DNA from: Stephania yunnanensis | Lineage: Eukaryota; Streptophyta; Magnoliopsida; Ranunculales; Menispermaceae | Assembly (NCBI GenBank): GCA_039657365.1 | Contig: CM077584.1 | Location: forward strand, 20,478,569 to 20,542,568 | DNA length: 64,000 nt | Direction: 5' to 3' | Part shown: positions 55,650 through 64,000 of the stretch, piece by piece | Position numbering within the stretch: the stretch's first letter is position 1 | How the letters are laid out: each line of letters starts with the position of its first letter | Notes under the pieces: generated by a model | Database searches by the model: none | The model's input: only the letters and a program-made list of their open reading frames with translations | Told to the model about the DNA's origin: nothing | Program-made: the position numbers and the translations under genes

Positions 55650-56082
55650 ATGTCTTCTCGAGTTATTGATTCAACCGGTACTAACCTCATTCTAAAATCC
55701 AATATATCCATATCATGTGCTTCCTATAAATCACAATTTCATCTATTTTTCATCAAACGGTTTTCAAACATTTAAGACTCAATTTAAGTTTGTTTCGACA
55801 TTTTTTCTGAGCGTTTTTTAAATTGTGGTAGTTTGATACTTTCATTTTTCAAATAAGTCCATGTTCAATACTTGCGTACCGAATCATTCGGACTTCTTTG
55901 TCAACCAATTTCTCATTGGTTTCGTAACTAACAACTTTCATCAGTTATATTTATACTGAACTGTTAATAACACCTTTATGAATTTGAGATTTAAAAGTCT
56001 ATTTCACATCCATTCATGCTCAGTTTCATTTCATAAATATATTCTCTACTTTATTATATGACCATATTCTAACGTGTCACAT
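55650..56082. other. Unclassified repeat, middle piece
   Basis: This continues the sequence interrupted at 50599 and is itself interrupted at 56088 by the copia solo LTR. No ORF. Confidence 0.4.
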
Positions 56083-56087
56083 CGTAC

Positions 56088-57473
56088 TGTTGGGTTTTGG
56101 GGTTCATACGCAGCGGAGATTACAAAATAATTTTGACAAAAACCCCCAACAGGATCCGAATCTAATTCCATTAAAATGTTTAAACCAAAAAAACTTAATC
56201 ATACATCGGTCGCAAAATACCTTTCTGAAGGTTGATCGATCTCTAAGGCGCTGCAAACGACGAACGCCCTCTACCAGCAGTCCACACACGAACGGCGGCC
56301 GAGATTCAAAGTGCTAGCTTCAAGAGAATACCAAACCTTTTCGTTTCTCTCCAAAACGATCCAGAGCATATCAGAAAACCCTAATTCGTTTCTAAACAAA
56401 AATAGAGTTTCAGCCCTAAAAATCTCATATGTGTGTTCTAACTTCAAGCGTCTATTTATACAACCCTTGTCTATAGATGATTAAGTAAATTACACATATA
56501 CCCCTACTTAAAGAAGTATAAGTGTAATACACGACAAGGATGTTTCTGTCATGAATTTTATCATATAAAATTCATTTTTTTGAACCATCTTAAAATCTCG
56601 CAAAATCATTCTCAGTGTGCGACCCAATAGGCTCATACAACGTTGGTAGTGTACCAAAACACATTTTGGTATACAAAACATAAGCGGCCTCTAGCAAGAC
56701 ATTATGACTACCCAAGTTGTATGAATATCAAATCGACACAACCTAATCATTAGTGTATACAACATCCTTTTGTCACACGATATCCTTTTGATCAAACATA
56801 AGACATGGAATTGTCATCCAACATGTTTAATCGTACTAGTCTCGATCTCTAGGTAGAATGGAAACATCCAAGTGACATTGATCAACATCAATTCACTTAG
56901 ACTAGGCCTTTTAACAGTCTAACACATCGAGGGATCCACTGGATATCTCTCTTTATATGAGAGGGACAAATTCTACCTCGATTACACAACTTCATCACAT
57001 TGCTCACACAATAACCAATCACAACCTTTATAATCGTCCGGTTAAAGACAACCTTTGATTATGTCAAATCACTGTGTTCCTAATGTTGAAGTCTCTGGTA
57101 ATCTCAAGTCAGAGGACTGAAAAATATACCTGTCATGAGAAACAACTATGACTTAATCCATGTGATGTTCTCATAGAGGGTCGGTCCAGTACTTTGTTCC
57201 CTAACAAGTACTCGTGATCTTGGTTCGTATCCCTATAAGTATAATCATCATATGATCATCAATCAAGACTCACACTAGCCTTAATTCATTATAGTTCCCA
57301 GTATAATGATCGACTAGGGACATTTATGATATTTATGTAAATACCCATGGATCTTATTATAATGTAAACATGCAAATTAATTATAATAAACAACAAATGA
57401 AATCCTCTATTTTATTAACTAAAAGTATTCATAAAGATAGTTAATGGATTGACCTAGGGCACGTGCCCCGACA
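56088..57473 (-). mobile_element. Copia solo LTR, complete
   Basis: A 1386-bp LTR with TG/CA ends (TGTTGGGTTTTGG to GCCCCGACA) flanked by a perfect target duplication CGTAC (56083-56087 and 57474-57478). It is the best-preserved LTR of the family that also gave 143-1140, 32755-34083 and 45039-46407. It is minus orientation by comparison with element 1. It contains no internal region, so it formed by recombination between two LTRs. Confidence 0.9.
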
Positions 57474-57478
57474 CGTAC

Positions 57479-60400
57479 GAGTTAAATATCAAAGAAATAA
57501 AGAGAATACACTTCCTATCGAATATCTAGCGATAATATAATAATATGCAACATAGCTAATAATGTATCCCAGCACATGGTCACTTTTCAACTGATGACAC
57601 TTAATTACTCTTTGGTTTTCAACCAAAATTATCAAGAATTGGGCCAAACCTAGGCTCTACACCAACTGTGTAAGGGTGCATCTCATTAAGTCTTGACTTA
57701 ACCCAATTACCTTAATTAAGCTTCTTAACCACACAATTAACTATATGCCTCATAATACTTTCGATTTTAATCTTTAATAAGGCTCAAAAATCAAATTTAT
57801 ATCCTCAACAGTCATCAGTTCATGATTTGTTTAGTTAGAGCAAATTAGGAAATCATACGAAATGTCTTCTGTATTTTATAAAAATCTCAGCAGCACATCC
57901 CTAAAAGTTTGTCTGTCGAAAAATTCACCTAATAGATAGCAGAATGGGGTAAGGCCTAGAAGGACTTACAACTCTCTGTACCTCACTATATATATCAAAC
58001 TTGGACTTATAAGCTAACTTATAGTCTCTTATACTTTAATTATAACATTACAATCCCAAAATAAAACAAAACTGAAACATAACCCTTTCAATTTATTTTT
58101 AAACCAGTTTAGAAGACTCTCATAACATGATTACAACAAGCATTAAACTCTTAAACTTAAAAACAATCTCCAAGATCTTCGAGTATTATCTGTTCTTCCT
58201 TATCTTCATTAAGAACCTGACATCATTAAAAACAACTCGAAGATGTCAATTACGTAAACTCTTATATTGTTCTGTACTCCGGCAAATGTTATTTCGAATA
58301 CATGGAGACATGTAATTGCATTTTCAAATAACAACAAATTTATATAACAACCTGGATCCCTCATTTCCTATTTAAAGCTCAAAACAAATGAGCCCTCCTT
58401 TGATTAACCTAGAATAGTCATATGAGTTCAATGCATGCTACCTCAAAGTTGACATTACCCGCCTTAGACGTTTGTTGTACGTCTAGTCTGGAGTGAAGCA
58501 CCTCATACTCTTATGACCAAGGCAGTGGCAACTCTATCCGGATGTCATGTATGCATGACTAAGAATTATGCGAAATACAATGCAGACTAAACACAATTGC
58601 AGGTACAAAGATAAATTTCATAAATAGTAAAGATCATTGTAGGGCTTACTTACAACCAACCAATTTTAAGCTAAATTCTCGAGGTTCTCAGAACGCCGGA
58701 TCATATTGAAAGTGGCTCCAATAACTTCCCTACATACCAATTATAATAGGGGTGAATCATCAAGTGAAACCAAGTAATGAAACTGCATGAAAACAATGAC
58801 TAAAGTATGCTCAATAACTGTTTCCAAAATAATTATTTACAACAACTTCAATTAGCTTTTAACTAGCTAATTTGGGGCAACCTTTTAACATTGAAAACAT
58901 CACTATTTATCATATTGACTAAAAAGGGACTTGTATAGCTCACTTCGTACTTTCTATAAACTCTAAGAACACTCAAATCGGATCACAAATTGAGAAGTTA
59001 GAAATCTTCTAACATAGTATGTTGAATAAGCAAACTTTATTAATTTAGAACTAACAAAACTTCTCCAAATCAATATTTTTCCAATTATATCATTAAAACT
59101 CGACACCAAACACTAGGAAATCACTCAATACACATTTAAAAATATTTTCACAAACCGTGGAGTCAATTCAGACTAAAACTAATAATCCAATTGGTCAAGA
59201 ATCTTAATGTAAATCAATTTTAATTATAAAAACATCTTCAAAACAGTTGTCAATTGAATTGTATCAATTCACTTCACCAAAACCATAACCTACGTCGGCA
59301 TGATTTATTCTAAATTGGTGCAAATCAACCCAATATATTAATTCTCAACAATCCCTACCAATTTCGATCAAAACTCGTGAAAGAAATAAAAAGATTATGA
59401 TAATTCAAATTGAACTTAGGAAAAATGCCATATATTGAGAATTTACCAGATTTTGAGTCGAATACCTCATTTCCACCATAAAAACTTCTCTTAAACTAAC
59501 CGTCTCGCGATGCTCTACATTTTTGCAAAAAGAAATTGGGCAAAAATCGAACATCAAGATATCATGGAGCGAAAGACCGAATTAAGAGGGTTTGGGAACG
59601 AAACATTTTTTGTTCCCTATTGAATTGAAATCATTTGATTTCAATTTTTTTATTTATATATAAACCTTTAGCTGCTTGTTAGCAACTTAATTTATTTTTA
59701 TTTATTAACTCCTGAAATCTCTATTTTAACGTGTTTTGACTTTCGATGCTCGTTTTGGATCTAATTTTTCACCAAATTGAGTCAACTTCTCGAAAAATAG
59801 TCAAACTCCATTAAACATCCATAACACTGGTTTTGATCACGCCAAAACCTTAAAAAAAATTTGAGTTTTTCCAAAACATATCAAAATCATCTGGACCAAT
59901 TTTGCTACCATACTTAACCAAACATACACCAATTTGGACTCAATCTCAACCTCGACCACCGGCAACTTACATGCAACTGGAGGCAAAGTCTCGTACCAAC
60001 TTCATTGTCATTTTACATTATTTGCAAACCACGGCAAGCACTTCATGTGATAATTAACACTTATTTACTAGTTTTCGAACGATGATAATTTTATTTTCAT
60101 TCATGCCCCTCAAACATACACTTACAGCCTCGATTATAGTAAAATTGAAGATACATTTCAATATATAGACTTTGTGATGAAATAGAATATAATACACACA
60201 TTAGACATTTACAAATGAAAAATAACATTTGACCTTATGATCTCCAGTTTGAAACAAGTGGGTCCCCCCGAATACTTAAATCCCAATTAAGATTCGAAAA
60301 TACTAATTAGTCACCTAATCAAGTTTATGAAATTTCGGATTTCACAAAATTGTTAACGTGATTATGAATCGCAACGTCTGGAAATAGACATTGAGAATAG
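57479..60400. other. Unclassified LTR-like repeat, right piece (copy 2)
   Basis: 2.9 kb with no supported ORF; 57830-59500 aligns with 34084-35529. It is AT-rich with short C-rich landmarks. Probably a long gypsy LTR plus UTR; no terminal TG/CA could be assigned. The 3' part near 59450-59700 has a minus-strand TATA-like TTTATATATAAA at about 59651. Confidence 0.45.
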
Positions 60401-60509
60401 ACATCCTCTATTTTCTCATGTCACATTAGTTGCACATTATCAATCCATAGTTGCATTAAAAAGGGGTTTCGAATTCTAACGCTTATTACATTCTACGTAA
60501 AATAAAACT

Positions 60510-60881
60510 ACGTGAAATGAAAATAGTAAAAATGGGGACGCTTAGGTGAATGCGTAAAACTCGTCAAGATAGAATAAGAAATGTGAAAACTCAAAGAAAA
60601 GTAGGAGTAACTCCAATTAATACAAAATATTAAGGAAGGACAATTGTGGTGACTTGGACACCTGCAATGAAGGCCTAAAAATCTCCTAATTTAAAAACTT
60701 GACTCAATAGAAACTGAAGAAATTCGGTGAGGTAGTGGTAGAAAAGTTAACTTGGGACGCATTAGTTATGAGGGATTTGAATGGTTTGAAAAGTTCACTA
60801 TCAATTGCACTAAATCGAATACAATGAAAAACTTTGATCCATGTAGCTGACCCTAACTAGTTTGGGATTAAGGCTATGCTG
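60510..60881 (+). mobile_element. RTE-clade LINE, 3' end (second copy)
   Basis: Translation pieces TRQDRIRN, KVGVTPINTK, WDALVMRDLNGLKSSLSIAL and LIHVADPN follow the RTE C-terminus and match the fragment at 1-145. In-frame stops are present. The 3' tail GGCTATGCTGTTTG is cut where a gypsy LTR begins at 60884, so the (TTG)n tail is lost. Confidence 0.75.
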
Positions 60882-60883
60882 TT

Positions 60884-62933
60884 TGTAACGATCCAAATCA
60901 CTAATAGTGAATTAGTCCCTAATTAGGGTCACACACCCATGACTTTGGCACCTGGAGATGGATGCACTAGTCCAGATACTCGACTCAGAGAACGAATTGT
61001 ATTTTATTCTCGCATGATGAATGCCTAATGTAATGTATGTATTTACAGTATACTCAAATTTTTATTTAGTTTGGTTATTTCATTAATTTGGTGTGTGAGA
61101 GAAAGTTAAGCCTCGAGATGCATGCAAGCATGAGGTATGGGTAATGAATTATGTGGTAAGCGCCTAAGTAACTTAATTTCCTTTTAAAAATTAAATTAAG
61201 TCTTAAGAAATCTACTTGACTTCGATAAATAAATTGATTCACATAAGTAACATAAGTCAAATGCATTAAATAAAGAATCATAAATCGACATCGAGATTTG
61301 CATTATAATAGAGATCTATGAGATTAGTGTCAGACCCTCAATAATGTTACCAGTGAACTGGCTAGGCAGTGGGAAAACCTAGCAATATCCAGGTTTTGGT
61401 GGACTCGGAAGATTTCTTGGGAGTTAGTTGTTGATTGGTGCACCACGAATGGTTCGTAGTATATCATGCGGAGGCTCGCGCATACGCACGGGTAAATCAT
61501 ATGTGACATGGATGAGGTAGCGTGTATGGGCATGGACAAGGTCGTGCCTAGGCATGGCGTCCAGGTGGGGAGCACAATGGCGCCTTGGCACGGACCTTGG
61601 AACGAGCACGGTTAGGCCTTTGCACATTCCTTAGCGGGAGCAAAGTGGCATCTTGGCACGGGCAAGGCCACGCCTTGGCAGGTTCCTTTGGCACGTTCCT
61701 TGGTGGGAGCATAGGGACACCTTTGCACGATCATTGGCATGGGGAAGGTCGCGCCTTGGCAGGTTCCTTGGCGGGAGCATATCGGGGCCTTGGCATGGAC
61801 CTTAGCACAAGCAAGGTCGCGCCTTGGCAGGTTCCTTTGGAACGTTCCTTAGCGGGAGCACAGTGGCGCCTTGGCACAGGCCTTGGCACAAGCAAGGTCG
61901 CACCTTGGCAGGTTCCTTTGGCACGTTACTTAGCGGAACACAGTGGCGCCTTAGCATGAGCAAGGCCGCGCCTTGACAGGTTTCTTTGGCACAAGCAAGG
62001 CACGAGCAAGGTCGTACCTTGGTAGATTCCTTCGGCATGAGTAAGGTCGCACATTGGCACGAGCAAGGCATACCTTGTCAAAGGTTGACAAATCTTGACT
62101 TGGGCGTTGACCAAGTCAAAATACGATTGGTCTTATTTCTGGATGTTCCCTATTAGAGTTGGGGAAACGGCTTGACATCTACTATATTGAGGGGTAACTC
62201 TCATAGGGGTGACATGGGCAGGGAAGCAAGAAGGGCCCTCGAGCATGCCTTGGGCAACCATGCCAAGGCAATACCCATGGAGAGACCATGGTGCCGGCCA
62301 CCCCAAGCCGGTGGGACTTGGATGGACCAAGCTCCGGGTAGAACCTAAGATGCCTAGCCACATAGCTAGGCACCACCAATCATACCATATCCCTTGAGTA
62401 AGGAGAACTATAGACTTGGACGGACCAAGTCAAGTGCAGTTACTGGCGGTTATGTAACTATCTTGGAGTATGACTAAGGCACGTCCTAGCAAGTTTCATG
62501 CACTTTGAGCATGTGCCTATCAACTAAGCGGTCAAGATAGTTATGGAACCAGGTGACGGCAAAGGAAGGAAGTAGTTAGGTTGCTATTTCGAGCACTACA
62601 TGGGTGTGGTGGTTTACTTAGTCTTGAGTAATGTATATATGACATGTGTCCTTGACAGTTATGTAACTAATTTTGTTGTTTTTCTATAAAGCCAAGGCAT
62701 GTAAGCTTGTGAGGGGCACGAGTCCATACATGAGAGGCATGAGATGTATGAGAGATGTATGAGATACTAGAGTTGTAATCTCATTGAACTAAGTAATAAA
62801 CTTTCTTTGTGCCATTGTCATTGTTCAAACACGTTTTCGTTGGTGTACAGAACTAAGGCGGTCCTTAGGCACCACGGGTTGGGTTAAGTGAGAAACTTTT
62901 CCTTAGAGTCCCTCATTTAACGACCCTATAGCA
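60884..62933 (+). repeat. 5' LTR of a gypsy element running off the window
   Basis: It begins TGTAACGATCCAAATCACTA and ends CCCTATAGCA three bases before a primer site. Length 2050 bp. A TATA-like TTCTATAAAGCC lies at about 62681. It contains a GC-rich minisatellite in its centre. Confidence 0.8.
61560..62080 (+). repeat. Minisatellite inside the gypsy LTR
   Basis: Several imperfect copies of a roughly 80-90 bp unit built from CCTTGGCAGGTTCCTTTGGC, ACGTTCCTTAGCGGGAGCA, AGTGGCGCCTTGGCACGGG and GAGCAAGGTCGC blocks. It is much more GC-rich than its surroundings. The ORFs on both strands here are products of the repeat and not genes. Confidence 0.8.
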
Positions 62934-62935
62934 AC

Positions 62936-62947
62936 TGGTATCAGAGC
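62936..62947 (+). other. Primer-binding site (tRNA-iMet type)
   Basis: TGGTATCAGAGC, the full 12-base complement of the plant initiator tRNA-Met 3' end. It sits directly after the LTR and fixes element orientation. Confidence 0.9.
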
Positions 62948-62962
62948 CTCGTTTCGAAGACG

Positions 62963-64000
62963 ATGGTGACCTGAGCAGCAAATGATCTGAGTAAGAGGGT
63001 AGCTCACTTAGAGCACATGATGGCAACGATGGGTGTTCCAGTGGAGGTAGCGGAGTCTTCAATGACGTCGCATCACATTGAAGGGCTGGAGATGCTGGTG
63101 GCTAAGAGAGAGTCACAATAAGCTTTGATATCCATATAGGAATCTAGATTCAAGTAGTTGGTTGCTGATACTCGTGCAATAGGTGGACTCACCACCGAAA
63201 CATTGAAGAATATGGTTGTGGAGGTGAGTCTGCTCAAGAAAGTCGTAGCAGGAACCTCAGAGGTTTTTAGTGTGGCGAAAGTGAGACCTAAAGTGCCAAA
63301 GCCAAAGAAATTCTCAGGCAAGCGGAATGCAAAGGAGCTTGAAAACTTTCTTTGGGACATGGAGCAATACTTTGATGCTGTCCAGACGAAAGAGGACCAA
63401 AAGGTCATCCTGACTTCCATGTATTTGAAAGGTGATGCGAGACTTTGGTGGCGAACCAGAGTTGATAATGATGCAGCTGCTGGTCGACCAAGGATTGTGG
63501 AGTGGGAGGTGCTAAAACGGGAATTGAATGATCATTTCCTACCCACAAATGCGGCATGGCAAGCGCTGGAGGCCTTGCGCCAATTAAAGCAGAAAGGGAT
63601 GGTTAGAGAATATGTGAAATAATTATATTCCTTACTACTTGACGTTAAAAATATGTCCGAGGAGGACAAGTTGTTCAATTTCACTGTAGAATTGCAAGGA
63701 TGGGCATAGTCGGAGCTGCGAAGGCAAGGCGTGAAGGACTTTTCGAGTGCAATCGCGATGGCGGATAGCCTTGTCGATTACAAGACTAGTGGTGCTTCTT
63801 TTGAATCAAAAGAAAAAAAGTACAAAGAGAAAAATCGAGCTGGTGGATCCAAGAAAGAGGAGGAGCCATCTTCAAAATTTGATGCTAGTGTCAAAGCATT
63901 GATGTTGAAAATGGGTTATTTTATGACGGTCCTCACCGGGCAAGGGATTGCCCAAATAAAAATAAGCTGAATACGATTATTACGAATGAACCGGAAGTAT
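62963..64000 (+). pseudogene. Ty3/gypsy (chromovirus-type) gag
   Basis: One frame from ATG 62963: a coiled-coil-like start (NDLSKRVAHLEHMMATMG), then PKVPKPKKFSGKRNAKELEN, MEQYFDAV, MYLKGDARLWWRTRVDNDAA, WEVLKRELNDHFLP, REYVK, DVKNMSEEDKLFNFTVELQG, KDFSSAIAMADSLVDYK and a Lys/Glu-rich tail. These are the gag core motifs of CRM/Reina-like gypsy elements. Stops occur at 62972, 63118, about 63137 and 63155, 63620 and 63706, though the frame is otherwise kept over 1 kb. A degenerate zinc knuckle (GPHRARDCPNK in a shifted frame) is at about 63929-63960. Pol lies outside the window. Confidence 0.85.

Noticed and set aside
61585..61959. 124-codon plus-strand ORF (MARTLERARLG...)
   Set aside because: It is a translation of the minisatellite inside the gypsy LTR; the other strand is equally open and the amino-acid pattern just repeats the unit.
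62963..64000. Endogenous pararetrovirus (caulimovirid) capsid
   Set aside because: The gag motifs (GDARLWWRTR, REYVK) and the upstream LTR with tRNA-iMet primer site fit a Ty3/gypsy LTR retrotransposon.

Overview
The window looks like nuclear DNA of a flowering plant, probably a eudicot, from a transposon-rich intergenic block. The evidence is the set of families seen: Ty1/copia and Ty3/gypsy LTR retrotransposons with initiator-Met-tRNA or tRNA-Asp type primer sites, RTE-clade LINEs, a CACTA element, MITEs, two Mutator-like elements (MULEs) carrying plant mobile domain genes, and a plant-type carboxylesterase. I found no intact host gene, tRNA, rRNA or CRISPR array. The only low-copy host gene recognised is a carboxylesterase (CXE, alpha/beta hydrolase) on the minus strand, and it is a pseudogene cut in two.

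Layout. 1-145: 3' tail of an RTE LINE. 143-6382: decayed copia element, plus strand (5'-truncated LTR, PBS, gag, pol). 6383-8110: minus-strand RTE reverse-transcriptase fragment holding a 340-bp solo LTR (TSD TCTAC) and a 1-kb non-autonomous CACTA element. 8555-9425: two MITE-like elements. 9818-10162 and 25930-26609: the two halves of the carboxylesterase. Between them sit two abutting MULEs. MULE1 (10163-17837) has a transposase fused to an OTU-type protease domain that has lost its catalytic Cys, a convergent plant mobile domain (PMD) gene, and three clusters of an 18-nt palindromic module. MULE2 (17854-25929) has a MURA transposase, a co-oriented PMD gene, a captured fasciclin-like arabinogalactan protein (FLA) fragment, and strong hairpins just inside both ends.

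27990-60400 is a nest of LTR retrotransposons, mostly minus strand. An Athila-like gypsy element (28962-45038) has gag, two retropepsin-like modules and the extra 3' ORF but no recognisable RT or integrase. Its 3' LTR is split at about 29024/35530 by a gypsy LTR, a copia LTR with leader, and another LTR-like repeat. Its 5' LTR is cut at 45039 by a copia element. Further right, a gypsy element (50600-55644, TSD AGAAT) with LTRs of very unequal length and a copia solo LTR (56088-57473, TSD CGTAC) sit inside an unclassified repeat. 60510-60881 is another RTE 3' end, abutted by a gypsy element that runs off the window (LTR 60884-62933 with an internal minisatellite, PBS, broken gag).

How it fits together: this is a record of successive insertions. 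Every coding region I could test has stops or frameshifts, so the elements look old. The MULEs are the most informative part, because each pairs a transposase with a PMD gene, carries structured repeats, and in one case carries a host gene fragment.
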